Source of the DNA: Bacillus sp. Y1
Lineage (GTDB): Bacteria; Bacillota; Bacilli; Bacillales; Cytobacillaceae
Reading direction: 5' to 3'
DNA length: 64,000 bases
Assembly: GCF_003586445.1 (NCBI RefSeq)
Contig: NZ_CP030028.1
Coordinates: 4,168,501 to 4,232,500, forward strand
The notes beneath the pieces were generated by a model. That model was not told the origin of the DNA and did not search any database. It saw only the letters and a program-made list of their open reading frames with translations. Shown here piece by piece: positions 14,627-24,375 of this stretch (the stretch's first letter is position 1; every line of letters begins with the position of its first letter). The translations under genes and the position numbers were made by a program.

Positions 14627-17600
14627 TTAGTTTTCTTCGATTTCTCTACGATTTTTCTTCAACATTTTTGAAAGTACTTCATATACAATCGGTACAATCA
14701 CTAGTGTTAGAAGTGTTGATGATGTTAAACCACCAATTACCGTGATCGCTAATCCTTTTGAGATTAGGCCAGCTCCACCAGCGCCAAATACCATCGGTAC
14801 CATTGCACCAATTGTTGCGATGGCTGTCATTAGGATTGGACGTAATCTTGTAGCTCCCGCTTCAATGATTGCGTCACGGATCGACATTCCTTCACGTTCC
14901 ATATGAATAATGCGATCGACGAGTACAATTGCGTTAGTAACAACAATACCAATTAACATCAATAGTCCCATCATCACGGATACAGAGATCGTCTCACCAG
15001 CTATCCATAGTCCAACGAAGGAACCAATCACCGCAAATGGTAAGGAGAATAGAATCGCAAATGGCGCTAACCCTTCACCGAATGTGACAACTAAAATGAA
15101 GTATACAATCAGTACAGCTGCCAACATCGCTACCCCAAGTTGCGTAAATGTCTCTTGCATATCCGCTGCTACACCAGAAACTCCAAGTGTTACTCCCTTA
15201 GGCAGATCAAGTTTATCGATCTTTTTATCTGCTGCAGATGTTGCGGCAGATACATCATCTGTCGTGACTGTTCCAGAAACGGTAGAGTAGTATTCCCCTT
15301 CACTACGAGCTAATGTGTTATAGGTTGTTCCCTCTTCTACTGATACGAGTTCAGATAACGGCATGGTCGTACCTAATGCAGTTGGTATTTGAGTTTTCAA
15401 TAATTCATCGATCGATTTTGCGTCTGTTTTGGCTTCACGTTGAACGATGACATCAATTTTTTCACCGTCATTTTCTACGGTTGTTAACACGTCTTCAGAA
15501 CCTGTATTTGCTAGTGCTCCTACAATTTGTGCGGTGGTTAGACCGTATTGTAACACATCCTGTTGATCCACATTTAACACATGCTCCACATATGGATTTT
15601 CCATATCAGATGTCACATCTTCCAAGTTTTTCACATCTTTTAATGCATCCTCAACTTGGTTCACCGCTTCATTTAAGTCTTCTAAGTCTTCACTGTACAA
15701 TGTGTAGCTTACTTCGTTTGAACTCATGCTACCCATCGCCATGTTTTGTGATTTCCATTCACCAGAATGATCAATGTTAAATACATAATCTTCTACTTCT
15801 TTTTTCACTTCAGGGAAATCTTTCATGTCAGGATCAAAGATCAGGTACATTAACGCACCTTTTGCCCCACCCGTCATGATTGACGACATATCTGTAGAAG
15901 CACTATTGTTATAAGATATTTGAACAATGTCTATATCCTCACGTTTCATGAGTTCTTGTTCAACTTCTTCAATATTTTCTAATGACTCTGCCTCAAGCTC
16001 ACCAGCAGCTGGTGTGTACGTTAAATAAATTGTTTTTTCTTCTTCAGAACCCATAAAACTAAAACCAATGATTGGAGTTAAAGCAAGAGATCCCGCAAGT
16101 AATGCTACCGCAATGACAGATGTAATGATCTTATGATTTAATGCTTTAGCTAGCACACCTTTGTACCATGTTGCTAATCTTCCAACCTCGTTGTGCTGTT
16201 TAACTTTCTTTTCTCCATATAAATTTTTACGGAATAAGAAATGTGATAATGCTGGAACAATCGTAATCGCAACAATTAGTGACGCCCCTAAGGCAAAGGC
16301 CATCGTTAATGCAAACGGTCTAAATAGTTCTCCAACCATCCCGCCAACGAACATAAGTGGTGCGAATACCGCAACCGTTACAAGCGTGGATGACAAGATT
16401 GGTTTAAACATCTCAATGGTTGCTTCACGAATTAATGCACGACCTCTAAGCTTTTCATTTTCCAAATTCATTCGTCTATAGATATTCTCCACGACAACAA
16501 TGGAGTCATCAATAACACGACCAATCGCTACCGTAATGGCACCTAAGGTCATAATGTTTAATGTAATATCAAGCCAATTCAATAGCAAGAATGCCATAAA
16601 AATCGAAACTGGAATCGATACGATTGATATAAGTGTTGATTTCACATCACGCAGGAATAAAAGAATGATGATGACCGCAAACAAGCCACCAAATAGTGCT
16701 TTTTCTACCATTGTGAAAACAGAGTCTTCAATTGGTTTTCCTTGGTCTAATGTTACATCAATGACTAATCCATCAATGGCCTCTTTTTCTTCCTCAATCA
16801 AGTCTTTAATTTCATTAACAACTTCAACGGTATTTGCCTGTTGCCCTTTTGTGATTTGAATAGCAATGGCCTCTTCCCCATTTGTACGGGAAATAGATTG
16901 TACTTTACCAACCGTTTCTATTTTAGCAATATCTCCTAATGTGACAAACGGAGTTGGATTTTCCGCCGTTGGTGTAACCGGAATTAATATTTCTTTTAAT
17001 TCATCAACGGTTTTAATATCTCCATCAACGGCTACTGCTTCTTCTCCTTCTTCAAACTCTTGGAGACCTAACGATAAAGCCATATCACTTGCTTGAACCA
17101 TTTGTTTCACGGTGTCTTCCGTTAACCCTAGAGCTTCCAACTTCTCTTGGTTATACGTGAATTGCACTTCCTCGATATGTTGACCCGTAATCGTTGTTGA
17201 TCCCACACCATCAATATTGTTTATTTTCGGTAAGATGGTTTCTTCTACTGTTGTTGACAAGTCAACAATATCTTCCTCTGTGCTGGCTATTGATAAAGCC
17301 AAGACAGGCATCATATTCATACTAAGCGCCATAATCGATGGCTCTTCAGCAGCTTCCGGTAACGTTATATTATCTAGTGCTGCTTCTAGTTCACGTTTTT
17401 TCTCATCCATATCAACGCCATATTCGTACTCAATTTGCAATTGTGCTACGTTTGCAGATGAGTTTGAAAAGACCGCCTTAACATCTTCAAGCCCCTCAAT
17501 CGTCTGCTCCATCGGTATCGATACTTCATCCATTACTTGTTCAGCCGTTGCACCTGGATACACATCCATGACAATCAAATATGGAATGGATACATCTGGA

Positions 17601-17713
17601 ATACTCTCCATCTTCATTTTTGTCCCAGAGTATATACCAGCAGCTGTTACAATAATGGTTAATAACCACACAGCAAGTTTATTTTTCAGGACGAAATTAA
17701 CTAAACTTTTCAA
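14627..17713 (-). CDS. swrC: RND-family efflux transporter, SwrC/YerP-like
   Basis: Proton-driven RND pump of 1028 residues: TM1, a large extracytoplasmic loop, a TM2-6 block with AIGRVIDDSIVVVENIYRR (the TM4 proton-relay Asp pair), a second loop and TM8-12. In B. subtilis the homologue SwrC exports surfactin and contributes to antimicrobial resistance. The start is TTG at 17713 with GGGGAG upstream; the nearby ATG is out of frame and the longer frame reads through the ribosome site. Divergent from a TetR gene with operator-like repeats between them. No membrane-fusion partner is adjacent, as usual in Gram-positives. Confidence 0.9.
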   Translation of the reverse strand: MKSLVNFVLKNKLAVWLLTIIVTAAGIYSGTKMKMESIPDVSIPYLIVMDVYPGATAEQVMDEVSIPMEQTIEGLEDVKAVFSNSSANVAQLQIEYEYGVDMDEKKRELEAALDNITLPEAAEEPSIMALSMNMMPVLALSIASTEEDIVDLSTTVEETILPKINNIDGVGSTTITGQHIEEVQFTYNQEKLEALGLTEDTVKQMVQASDMALSLGLQEFEEGEEAVAVDGDIKTVDELKEILIPVTPTAENPTPFVTLGDIAKIETVGKVQSISRTNGEEAIAIQITKGQQANTVEVVNEIKDLIEEEKEAIDGLVIDVTLDQGKPIEDSVFTMVEKALFGGLFAVIIILLFLRDVKSTLISIVSIPVSIFMAFLLLNWLDITLNIMTLGAITVAIGRVIDDSIVVVENIYRRMNLENEKLRGRALIREATIEMFKPILSSTLVTVAVFAPLMFVGGMVGELFRPFALTMAFALGASLIVAITIVPALSHFLFRKNLYGEKKVKQHNEVGRLATWYKGVLAKALNHKIITSVIAVALLAGSLALTPIIGFSFMGSEEEKTIYLTYTPAAGELEAESLENIEEVEQELMKREDIDIVQISYNNSASTDMSSIMTGGAKGALMYLIFDPDMKDFPEVKKEVEDYVFNIDHSGEWKSQNMAMGSMSSNEVSYTLYSEDLEDLNEAVNQVEDALKDVKNLEDVTSDMENPYVEHVLNVDQQDVLQYGLTTAQIVGALANTGSEDVLTTVENDGEKIDVIVQREAKTDAKSIDELLKTQIPTALGTTMPLSELVSVEEGTTYNTLARSEGEYYSTVSGTVTTDDVSAATSAADKKIDKLDLPKGVTLGVSGVAADMQETFTQLGVAMLAAVLIVYFILVVTFGEGLAPFAILFSLPFAVIGSFVGLWIAGETISVSVMMGLLMLIGIVVTNAIVLVDRIIHMEREGMSIRDAIIEAGATRLRPILMTAIATIGAMVPMVFGAGGAGLISKGLAITVIGGLTSSTLLTLVIVPIVYEVLSKMLKKNRREIEEN

Positions 17714-17770
17714 ACATTGTTCTCCCCTTTTGATTAATTCCCTATGATTTGTTATAATCAAAACTGCAAA

Positions 17771-17816
17771 TGACCAATTAGTCATTACTATAACAATATA
17801 ACTGACTGACTAGTCA
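17771..17816. promoter_or_regulatory. Two TetR operators in the swrC-yerO intergenic region
   Basis: TGACCAATTAGTCA (17771-17784) and TGACTGACTAGTCA (17803-17816) share TGACY-N4-AGTCA with centres 32 bp apart (three helix turns). Minus-strand swrC promoter elements lie between and within them (TTGACT or TTGACG as -35; TATAGT or TATATT as -10). The same motif recurs at 18819 and 18853. Confidence 0.7.
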
Positions 17817-17934
17817 ATCGTCAACTTGTTTGTACTCACAATGTGTTAATACGGATTACGATTAAGAAAGATTCAAATTTTTATCATAAAAAAGATATAT
17901 TACAGATGAAACTTGGTTTAACGGGGGTTTTTAT

Positions 17935-18786
17935 ATGAATGAAAAAGATAGACAAATTATCGAAGTGAGCATGAGGCTTTTCGCTAGTAAAGGATTTTCA
18001 ACAACATCCATCCAAGAAATTGCAACAGAAAGCGGAATTTCTAAAGGCGCCTTTTATTTACACTTTAAATCAAAAGACGACTTACTATTAGCTATTTTAA
18101 AATACCATTTTGAAATGATAGAGAAAGCCTTCTCTGAACAAACGATAAACATACAAAGTCCACGTGAAAAGCTAATCTGTCAACAAATGGTATTGTTTTC
18201 ACATTTTATTACGCACAGAGACTTTCTTATTATGCTAACAAAGGAACAAGCAATACCTAGAAATGAAACCATTAAACAACTATTATTAGAAAAGCAAATG
18301 GAATCTCATCAACACTATCGTAGAAGCATTATCGAAATCTACGGTCCTGATATAGAACCGTATTCTTGGGATATAACCATCATCCTTGAGGGCATGATTA
18401 AATCGTATATGGGTGTTTTATTATTTTCTTCACCTGATTTCAATATTAGACAGGTTACTGAGTTTATTCTTAGGAGAACAGATAGTATCGTGAAGGATAT
18501 TCATGAGGACAATCCATTCTTAACAAATAAGAAAGTAGAGGAACTTTTGACCTTTTTCTTTTCGTCTAATCAACCATCTATTTCAACTGTATTAAAAAAC
18601 TTAGAAGAAGAGATAGAAAAAATAGGAGAAGACGAACTACTTGTCACTTTTCAAGTATTGAAGGAAGAAATAGAAAAAGAAAAGCCGAGAGCTCCTGTCA
18701 TTCAAGGGATGCTATCAAACTTCAATGAATTTCCTAGCCTTGACCACTACAAAGGTTTTATTTCAGAATATTATTCAAAAAAGTAA
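17935..18786 (+). CDS. yerO: TetR-family repressor, YerO-like
   Basis: 283 residues, longer than typical TetR proteins but close to B. subtilis YerO, which neighbours yerP/swrC. The HTH is at about residues 8-54 (SIQEIATESGISKGAFYLHFKSKDDLL); the long C-terminal ligand domain ends in a charged helical stretch with EKEKPRAPV. GGGGG lies 7 bases before the ATG. Divergent orientation and the palindromes at 17771-17816 support repression of swrC; ligand unknown. Confidence 0.85.
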   Translation: MNEKDRQIIEVSMRLFASKGFSTTSIQEIATESGISKGAFYLHFKSKDDLLLAILKYHFEMIEKAFSEQTINIQSPREKLICQQMVLFSHFITHRDFLIMLTKEQAIPRNETIKQLLLEKQMESHQHYRRSIIEIYGPDIEPYSWDITIILEGMIKSYMGVLLFSSPDFNIRQVTEFILRRTDSIVKDIHEDNPFLTNKKVEELLTFFFSSNQPSISTVLKNLEEEIEKIGEDELLVTFQVLKEEIEKEKPRAPVIQGMLSNFNEFPSLDHYKGFISEYYSKK

Positions 18787-18810
18787 ACGTTCAGCGGTTG
18801 AACGTTTTTT
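18786..18810 (+). terminator. yerO terminator
   Basis: AACGTTCA, loop GCGGT, TGAACGTT, then a T tract; overlaps the stop codon region. Confidence 0.82.
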
Positions 18811-18817
18811 ACATAGT

Positions 18818-18866
18818 TTGACCAGATAGTCATCTAAAAGGTATACTATCTATGACCGTCTAGTCA
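18818..18866 (+). promoter_or_regulatory. Promoter with two YerO-type operators
   Basis: -35 TTGACC (18818-18823), 18-base spacer, -10 TATACT (18842-18847). Operators TGACCAGATAGTCA (18819-18832) and TGACCGTCTAGTCA (18853-18866) cover the -35 and the transcription start, centres 34 bp apart. Both fit TGACC-N3-TAGTCA. Confidence 0.75.
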
Positions 18867-18885
18867 AATGAAATGAGGGGTAAAC

Positions 18886-19029
18886 ATGAAGCTAAATGAG
18901 GTAGTAAAGCGAGCAGTTCGTGAAACGGTGACAATAAGCAAACGATTAACGAGTGCGCAAATTGTTGAAAAGCTGCAAAAACAAGGGATACAAGCTTCAC
19001 TATGTAAGCGCCTTGTAGCACATGAATAG
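18886..19029 (+). CDS. 47-residue basic protein, unknown function
   Basis: Small gene from the ATG at 18886 with GAGGGG 5 bases upstream, directly behind the operator-flanked promoter. The sequence MKLNEVVKRAVRETVTISKR followed by TSAQIVEKLQKQGIQAS suggests two or three helices, loosely like an HTH unit; one Cys. It is the first gene of a two-gene unit with the metallophosphoesterase, whose ribosome site overlaps its stop. No family recognised. Confidence 0.6.
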   Translation: MKLNEVVKRAVRETVTISKRLTSAQIVEKLQKQGIQASLCKRLVAHE

Positions 19030-19041
19030 GAGTAGAATACT

Positions 19042-20166
19042 TTGAAAACAGCCATGTTCAGTAGGCTTGTCCTAACCATTATTTTATATAGCGCCTTTAC
19101 CTTTTATATCAGTTGGAATGTACATCTGTGGCTACAGTCCACTTTTTCAGTCAATATACCCGGCTTTGTCGTTGCAGTTATCTTTTTATTATCCTACAGC
19201 TATGTGTTAGCGAGATTTTTTAAAAAATTATTATTTCTAAAATATATAGGTTCCTATTGGTTCGGTATTATTCAATACACCTTGTTGCTTCTTCCAATCG
19301 CAGATTTTATTGGTTGGCTATTTATTTTTGCTGGCTTCTCTTCTGACCGTGTTATTTTTTGGGTTGGTACCACTGTCCTTTTGGGGATGATCAGTATTTT
19401 GGGGCTTGGTACTTTTAACGCATATAATCCTGTAATTAGAGAGCATGAAATTGAAATAGAGAAGGAAACTTCATTTTCTTCTCTCCGGGTCGTTATGGCA
19501 TCTGATATGCACTTCGGCCATTTATCCTGTAAAACTCATGCGAATCGATTAGTTCAAGAAGTGAATTCACTTAATCCCGATCTGATTCTGTTACCAGGAG
19601 ATATTATTGATGATGACCCTGAGCCTTTTATTCAAAAAGGATTCGGTTTCATTATGGAAAACCTATCAGCTACCTATGGCGTATACGGGGTTTTAGGAAA
19701 TCATGAATATTACGGTGGCGGAATTCCCATGTATATAAAAGAAATGCAGCGTATTGGAATACCTATCTTAATGGACGAAACCGTTGTCCTTGAAGGTGGC
19801 ATTCAACTTGTAGGGAGAAAAGATAAGACCGACCGCAACCGAAAACACATTGAAAACCTATTAGAGAGTTTAGATGAAACAAAACCGATTTTTATTATGG
19901 ATCATCAACCACTTGAGCTTGTTCAAGCAGCAGAGCACGGAGCCGATTTAATGTTGTCTGGACATACTCATCGTGGACAGATGGCACCGAACCACTTGAT
20001 TACCAGAAGAATTTTCGAGCTTGATTGGGGATATTTGAAGAAAAGTCAGCTTCATGCATTTGTCTCCTCAGGCTTTGGCTTTTGGGGTCCACCGCTGCGG
20101 ATTGGGAGTCGGTCAGAAATACTTTTGATTGATATTACTTTTACGAAGAACAGTTTGCGTACGTAG
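19042..20166 (+). CDS. Membrane-anchored metallophosphoesterase
   Basis: 374 residues. About four TM segments in the first 140, then a calcineurin-like phosphoesterase with all metal motifs: DMHFGH, GDIID, GNHEYYGG, DHQPLE and GHTHRGQ. Such YkuE/YaeI-like proteins act on phosphorylated envelope lipids or nucleotides; the substrate is not visible here. The start is TTG at 19042 with AGGAG 9 bases upstream, overlapping the end of the 47-residue gene. Controlled by the YerO-type operators upstream, which links it to the RND pump. Confidence 0.85.
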   Translation: MKTAMFSRLVLTIILYSAFTFYISWNVHLWLQSTFSVNIPGFVVAVIFLLSYSYVLARFFKKLLFLKYIGSYWFGIIQYTLLLLPIADFIGWLFIFAGFSSDRVIFWVGTTVLLGMISILGLGTFNAYNPVIREHEIEIEKETSFSSLRVVMASDMHFGHLSCKTHANRLVQEVNSLNPDLILLPGDIIDDDPEPFIQKGFGFIMENLSATYGVYGVLGNHEYYGGGIPMYIKEMQRIGIPILMDETVVLEGGIQLVGRKDKTDRNRKHIENLLESLDETKPIFIMDHQPLELVQAAEHGADLMLSGHTHRGQMAPNHLITRRIFELDWGYLKKSQLHAFVSSGFGFWGPPLRIGSRSEILLIDITFTKNSLRT

Positions 20167-20186
20167 CGCAAACTGTTTTTATTTTT
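20149..20186 (+). terminator. Metallophosphoesterase terminator overlapping the stop codon
   Basis: AACAGTTTGCG (20149-20159) pairs with CGCAAACTGTT (20167-20177), then a long T tract. The TAG stop is in the loop. Confidence 0.88.
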
Positions 20187-20201
20187 TTGAAAATTTATTT
20201 A

Positions 20202-20231
20202 TTGACAAAGGCTTTATCCTCATAATATAAT
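20202..20231 (+). promoter_or_regulatory. yceI promoter
   Basis: Perfect -35 TTGACA (20202-20207), 18-base spacer, perfect -10 TATAAT (20226-20231). Downstream, 20251-20266 is a partial palindrome like MarR/MhqR sites (TATCTTGAATT in reverse), weak. Confidence 0.8.
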
Positions 20232-20300
20232 TACTTCGAAATAAAATATATTTAATTCAAGATATATGAACTAAAATAAAATTATTGGAGGTTTATTAAA

Positions 20301-20834
20301 ATGACAAAAGCAAAATGGGCAGTAGACACAGCACACAGCAACGTAGATTTTTCAATCAAACATATGATGATCGCTAAAACAAAGGGGGCATTCCATAAGT
20401 TCGATGCTGAAATTGAAGCAGATCCAACAGATTTAACAACTGCTAACATCGTGTTTAACGTGGATGTAGCAAGCATTGACACTCGTAACGAAGATCGTGA
20501 CAACCACCTTCGTTCGGCTGATTTTTTTGATGTGGAAAACTACCCAACTATGGTATTTAAATCTACTTCAATTGAAAGAAAAGACGAAGATGAGTACAAC
20601 GTAACTGGAGACCTTACTCTTCACGGTGTAACAAAATCTGAAACTTTTGTTGTAACTTTTGAAGGTCAAGGCAAAGATCCTTGGGGTAATGAAAAGGTTG
20701 GTTTCAGTGCAGAAGGTACAGTTAACCGCAGTGATTATGGTCTAACTTGGAACGCTGCTCTTGAAACAGGTGGAGTACTTGTTGGAGATAAAGTGAAGTT
20801 TTCTATTTCTTTAGAGGCTGCAAAGGCTGAGTAA
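20301..20834 (+). CDS. YceI-family lipid-binding protein
   Basis: 177-residue lipocalin-like YceI domain covering the whole protein: WAVDTAHSNVDFSIKHMMI, then FDVENYPTMVFKS and LTLHGVTKSETF, the family signatures. YceI proteins bind isoprenoid or polyprenyl lipids in a beta-barrel. No signal peptide is present, so this copy is cytosolic, as in other Firmicutes. Strong consensus promoter; monocistronic. Exact role unknown, possibly stress-related. Confidence 0.88.
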   Translation: MTKAKWAVDTAHSNVDFSIKHMMIAKTKGAFHKFDAEIEADPTDLTTANIVFNVDVASIDTRNEDRDNHLRSADFFDVENYPTMVFKSTSIERKDEDEYNVTGDLTLHGVTKSETFVVTFEGQGKDPWGNEKVGFSAEGTVNRSDYGLTWNAALETGGVLVGDKVKFSISLEAAKAE

Positions 20835-20913
20835 CACTTACTGAAAAAGCTCCAGGAACGGTTCCTAATGGGTTCCGTTTTTCTGTACTTTCTTATTAAA
20901 AGACACAAGAATT

Positions 20914-20940
20914 GACGTATGAATTGGCATACGTCTTTTC
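20914..20940 (+). terminator. Terminator downstream of yceI
   Basis: GACGTATG (20914-20921), loop AATTGG, CATACGTC (20928-20935), then TTTTC. A weaker hairpin (AACGG/CCGTT, 20857-20879) lies between it and the stop codon. Confidence 0.75.
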
Positions 20941-20989
20941 TTTGACATAGCAATTGACATCATTATATATGGTTAAGCACCCGAGCAGA

Positions 20990-21181
20990 GAAATAGACGG
21001 AGAAATTCCGCTTAATTAGAAATTATTATTAAAAAAAGCTTAAATAAACGGAGAGATTCCGCCTATTTGCTCGAAAAGTTCGAAAAGGGGAGATTTTGCT
21101 TTGCATAAGCGGAAAACCTCCCCTTATTGACCCCGAAACATGCTCCATTCTGCAACTAACCGGAAAACCTCCGCTTATTTT
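20990..21181. repeat. Cluster of dispersed intergenic hairpin repeats (copy A)
   Basis: Four variants of one AAATAagCGGAg..cTCCGcTTATTT unit: 20990-21017, 21040-21067, 21084-21128 and 21158-21180. Each forms a hairpin. Unit 21158-21180 matches 47551-47573 on the opposite strand at all 23 bases, and the match continues imperfectly around GCTTTGC. No coding potential seen in this stretch. Confidence 0.75.
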
Positions 21182-21272
21182 TACTTTTGCTAGTTACTCG
21201 ATTTAGGACAAGTCATCTTTTTTTAAAGGGAGTGCGTTTTACCTCAAAAATCCAAGTGAATCTCAAACTCTT

Positions 21273-22037
21273 TTATCGATATCCTAAACGTCTTGAAATG
21301 TTTAATCCTGTTTCAAGGACATGTGGTTTCAATTCTTCAATCCGTTCTTCCGTCATTCGGATAGTTGGTCCAGAGACGCTGAGTGCCGCTACCGCGTTTC
21401 CGGCATGGTCAAAGATTGGTACGGCAATACACGTTATTCCAACCTCATTTTCTTGCAGATCTAGGGCATACCCTCTTTGTTTAACTGCTTCTAATTCAGA
21501 TAGAAATTTTGAACGATCGGTAATTGTATATTTTGTATGAACAGGTAACCCTTTTCGGTTGATGATGTCATCCGATTTAGCAGCAGGTAAATAGGCTAAT
21601 ATGGCTTTTCCTACCCCTGTACAATGCATTGGCGCTCGTCTCCCTACCTTTGAGTGCATACGAAGCGTCTCTGTCCCTTCAAATTTTTCAATATAAACGA
21701 CTTCATCATGATCATAAACGACTAAGTGGATAACCTCATCGGTAACCTTTCCTAACTCATGTAAGTATGGCTTTGCTTCCGTTCGGATATCTATGGAATC
21801 CAAAAGCTTTGAACTAATATCTAAAAAGGTATAACCAAGCCGATAACGACCACTATCAGCATCTTGCTCAATATACCCGTACTGCGCCAACGTCGTTAGT
21901 ATACGGTAGACGGAGCTTTTGTTTATATCCATTTGATTAGCGATTTCTGTAACGCCAAGACCTTCTTTTTTCCTAGAAACAAGAGTAATAATATCAAGGG
22001 CGCGACTCACCGATTTGACCACATTTTCTCTTTCCAT
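21273..22037 (-). CDS. IclR-family transcriptional regulator
   Basis: 254 residues: N-terminal winged helix (about 5-60, LGVTEIANQMDINKSSVYRIL) and C-terminal IclR effector domain (GVGKAILAYLP, GYALDLQENEVGITCIAVPI). The start is the ATG at 22037 with GAGGTG 6 bases away; the GTG at 22046 is inside that site. Its gene follows malate synthase G by 29 bases on the same strand. IclR proteins often control glyoxylate-shunt genes in response to glyoxylate/pyruvate, so autoregulatory control of glcB is a reasonable inference. Confidence 0.88.
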   Translation of the reverse strand: MERENVVKSVSRALDIITLVSRKKEGLGVTEIANQMDINKSSVYRILTTLAQYGYIEQDADSGRYRLGYTFLDISSKLLDSIDIRTEAKPYLHELGKVTDEVIHLVVYDHDEVVYIEKFEGTETLRMHSKVGRRAPMHCTGVGKAILAYLPAAKSDDIINRKGLPVHTKYTITDRSKFLSELEAVKQRGYALDLQENEVGITCIAVPIFDHAGNAVAALSVSGPTIRMTEERIEELKPHVLETGLNISRRLGYR

Positions 22038-22066
22038 TTTCTTCACCTCACGCCCTGATCTGTTGA

Positions 22067-24244
22067 TTATTTTTGATGGGCAAATTTTCTTTTTGCTTCG
22101 ACTCTTCTACGATGTAAGATTGGTTCAGTATACCCGCTCGGCTGTTCATATCCTTTAAACACTAACTCACATGCTGCTTGGAAGGCAACGGAATCCTCGT
22201 ATCTTTCAGCCATTGGACGGTAGTTTGAGTCTCCCGCATTTTGTTCGTCTACCACTTTTGCCATCCGCTTCATCGTTTCTAGTACTTGTTCCTTTGTACA
22301 AATTCCATGATGTAGCCAGTTGGCCATATGTTGACTTGAAATTCGTAAGGTCGCTCGGTCTTCCATTAGCCCGATATGATGGATATCTGGAACTTTAGAA
22401 CAGCCAACTCCTTGCTCCACCCAACGTACTACATATCCGAGTATCCCCTGTGCATTATTGTCTAACTCTGCTTGAATCTCTTCTTTACTCCAGCTCTTAT
22501 CTCCTGCCACTGGAATGTTTAAAATATCAGCTTGATAGTTTTGTAGGTTATGCTTCAGTTCCTCTTGAACTGAACCTACATGGACTTGATGATAATGTAG
22601 AGCATGAAGGGTCGCAGCCGTCGGTGATGGCACCCAAGCCGTGTTAGCTCCTGCTTTCAAATGACCGATTTTTTGTTTCATCATTTCAGCCATCAAATCT
22701 GGCATTGCCCACATCCCTTTTCCAATTTGTGCTTTTCCTTGGAGACCCGCGGTAAGGCCTGTAGCGACATTGGACTTTTCATAGGCTTGAAGCCAAGTGG
22801 ATGTTTTCATCTCATTTTTTCGTATCATCGCTCCTGCTTCCATTGAAGTATGAATTTCATCTCCCGTACGGTCAAGGAAGCCGGTATTGATAAACACAAT
22901 TCGTTCCTTTACTTCATGTATGCAATTCTTCAAATTGAGACTCGTACGTCTTTCCTCATCCATTACCCCAATCTTTATCGTGTTCCGCGGCACAGTGATT
23001 AAGTCTTCAACCCGATTGAATAATTCATTGGCAAAAGCGACTTCCTCAGACCCGTGCATTTTTGGTTTTACAATATAAATAGAGCCCTTAGAGGAATTTT
23101 GATATAAGCCATTCCCTAAAAGAGAGTGCTTCGCAATTAAGCTTGTTAGTACAGCGTCCATGATCCCTTCTGGCACTTCATTTCCTGCTTGATCTAGGAT
23201 GGCGTTAGTCGTCATTAAATGGCCGACATTTCTAACGAACATAAGGGAGCGACCTTTTAATGAGAATAGCTCTCCTTCTGGACTTGTATATTCACGGTCA
23301 GGTTGCAAGCTACGAGTTAGGGTTTGTGAGCCTTTTTGGAAGGAGGCTGTTAAGTCCCCTTTCATTAATCCTAGCCAATTTCGGTACACACGTACTTTGT
23401 CTTCGGCATCTACTGCGGCAACAGAATCTTCGCAGTCCATAATGGTGGTTAAGGCCGATTCCATAACAATATCTTTTACACCAGCAGCATCTGACACTCC
23501 GATTGGTGAATGGCGATCAATCTGGATTTCAAAGTGGAGGTCGTTATTTTTCAACAAGATGGCTGATAGATTTTCACTTCCACCCTGGTATCCGACGAAT
23601 TGCTTTTGATTTTTCAACTGTGTCTTGTTTCCATTTGTTAGGGTAATGATTAGCTGACCCTCTTGAATATGATAATTGGTTACGTCTGAATGGGAGCCTT
23701 CCTGAAGAGGAGCCGTTTGATCTAAAAATTGCTTTGCAAAAGAGATTACTTTTTCCCCACGAATAGGATTATAAACTCCTGTTTTTGATGCTCCCTCTTC
23801 CTCACTAATAACGTCTGTTCCATAAAGGGCGTCATACAGACTTCCCCATCTCGCATTGGCGGCATTCAAGGCGTACCGGGCATTGTCAACAGGAACAACG
23901 AGCTGAGGGCCCGCTTGGAGGCTTATTTCTTCATCCACATTTTCTGTTGTAACTTCAAAATCAGGTACTTCTTGTTCTAAATAACCGATCTCCGTTAAGA
24001 AGTTTTTGTAGGACTCAGGTGTGAAGGATGGTTGTTGTTTATTGAATGTGTTGATTTGCTGTTGGAGAAGATCTCTTTTTCTTAAAAGTGCTTCATTTTT
24101 CGGTGTTAGATCATGGACCAGCTCTGTAAACCCCTCCCAAAATGATTCTTCATCGAGCTGTGTTTGTGGCAGCGCTTCCTTTTGGATGAAATGATAAAGC
24201 TCTGCTGCAATCTTTAACTTCCCCTTTGTTACATAAATAGACAT
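22067..24244 (-). CDS. glcB: Malate synthase G
   Basis: Condenses glyoxylate with acetyl-CoA to malate. 725 residues, the usual size of isoform G (720-730). Visible: [46 protein letters not shown], and [13 protein letters not shown]. The start is the ATG at 24244 ([10 protein letters not shown]) with GGAGG 7 bases upstream; the open frame extends further but lacks support. No isocitrate lyase is adjacent, so the gene may serve glycolate/glyoxylate use. B. subtilis lacks this enzyme. Confidence 0.92.
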   Translation of the reverse strand: MSIYVTKGKLKIAAELYHFIQKEALPQTQLDEESFWEGFTELVHDLTPKNEALLRKRDLLQQQINTFNKQQPSFTPESYKNFLTEIGYLEQEVPDFEVTTENVDEEISLQAGPQLVVPVDNARYALNAANARWGSLYDALYGTDVISEEEGASKTGVYNPIRGEKVISFAKQFLDQTAPLQEGSHSDVTNYHIQEGQLIITLTNGNKTQLKNQKQFVGYQGGSENLSAILLKNNDLHFEIQIDRHSPIGVSDAAGVKDIVMESALTTIMDCEDSVAAVDAEDKVRVYRNWLGLMKGDLTASFQKGSQTLTRSLQPDREYTSPEGELFSLKGRSLMFVRNVGHLMTTNAILDQAGNEVPEGIMDAVLTSLIAKHSLLGNGLYQNSSKGSIYIVKPKMHGSEEVAFANELFNRVEDLITVPRNTIKIGVMDEERRTSLNLKNCIHEVKERIVFINTGFLDRTGDEIHTSMEAGAMIRKNEMKTSTWLQAYEKSNVATGLTAGLQGKAQIGKGMWAMPDLMAEMMKQKIGHLKAGANTAWVPSPTAATLHALHYHQVHVGSVQEELKHNLQNYQADILNIPVAGDKSWSKEEIQAELDNNAQGILGYVVRWVEQGVGCSKVPDIHHIGLMEDRATLRISSQHMANWLHHGICTKEQVLETMKRMAKVVDEQNAGDSNYRPMAERYEDSVAFQAACELVFKGYEQPSGYTEPILHRRRVEAKRKFAHQK

Positions 24245-24375
24245 TCTCTTTCCTCCCTTTGAAAATAGACTGTTTCTTATTACGCAACGCTGTTTGTTAT
24301 TTTGTATGTATTTATCGTAACACACAATTATTAGATAATTCAAACAGTATTTGATGAACATTTTCAAAAACAAAA

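Noticed and set aside
20232..20300. MhqR/YodB-type operator in the yceI leader
   Set aside because: Only a partial palindrome (around 20251-20266); too weak to claim.
24245..24373. N-terminal extension of malate synthase to 24373
   Set aside because: The ATG at 24244 has GGAGG at ideal spacing and matches the family start; the upstream part is AT-rich promoter-like DNA.
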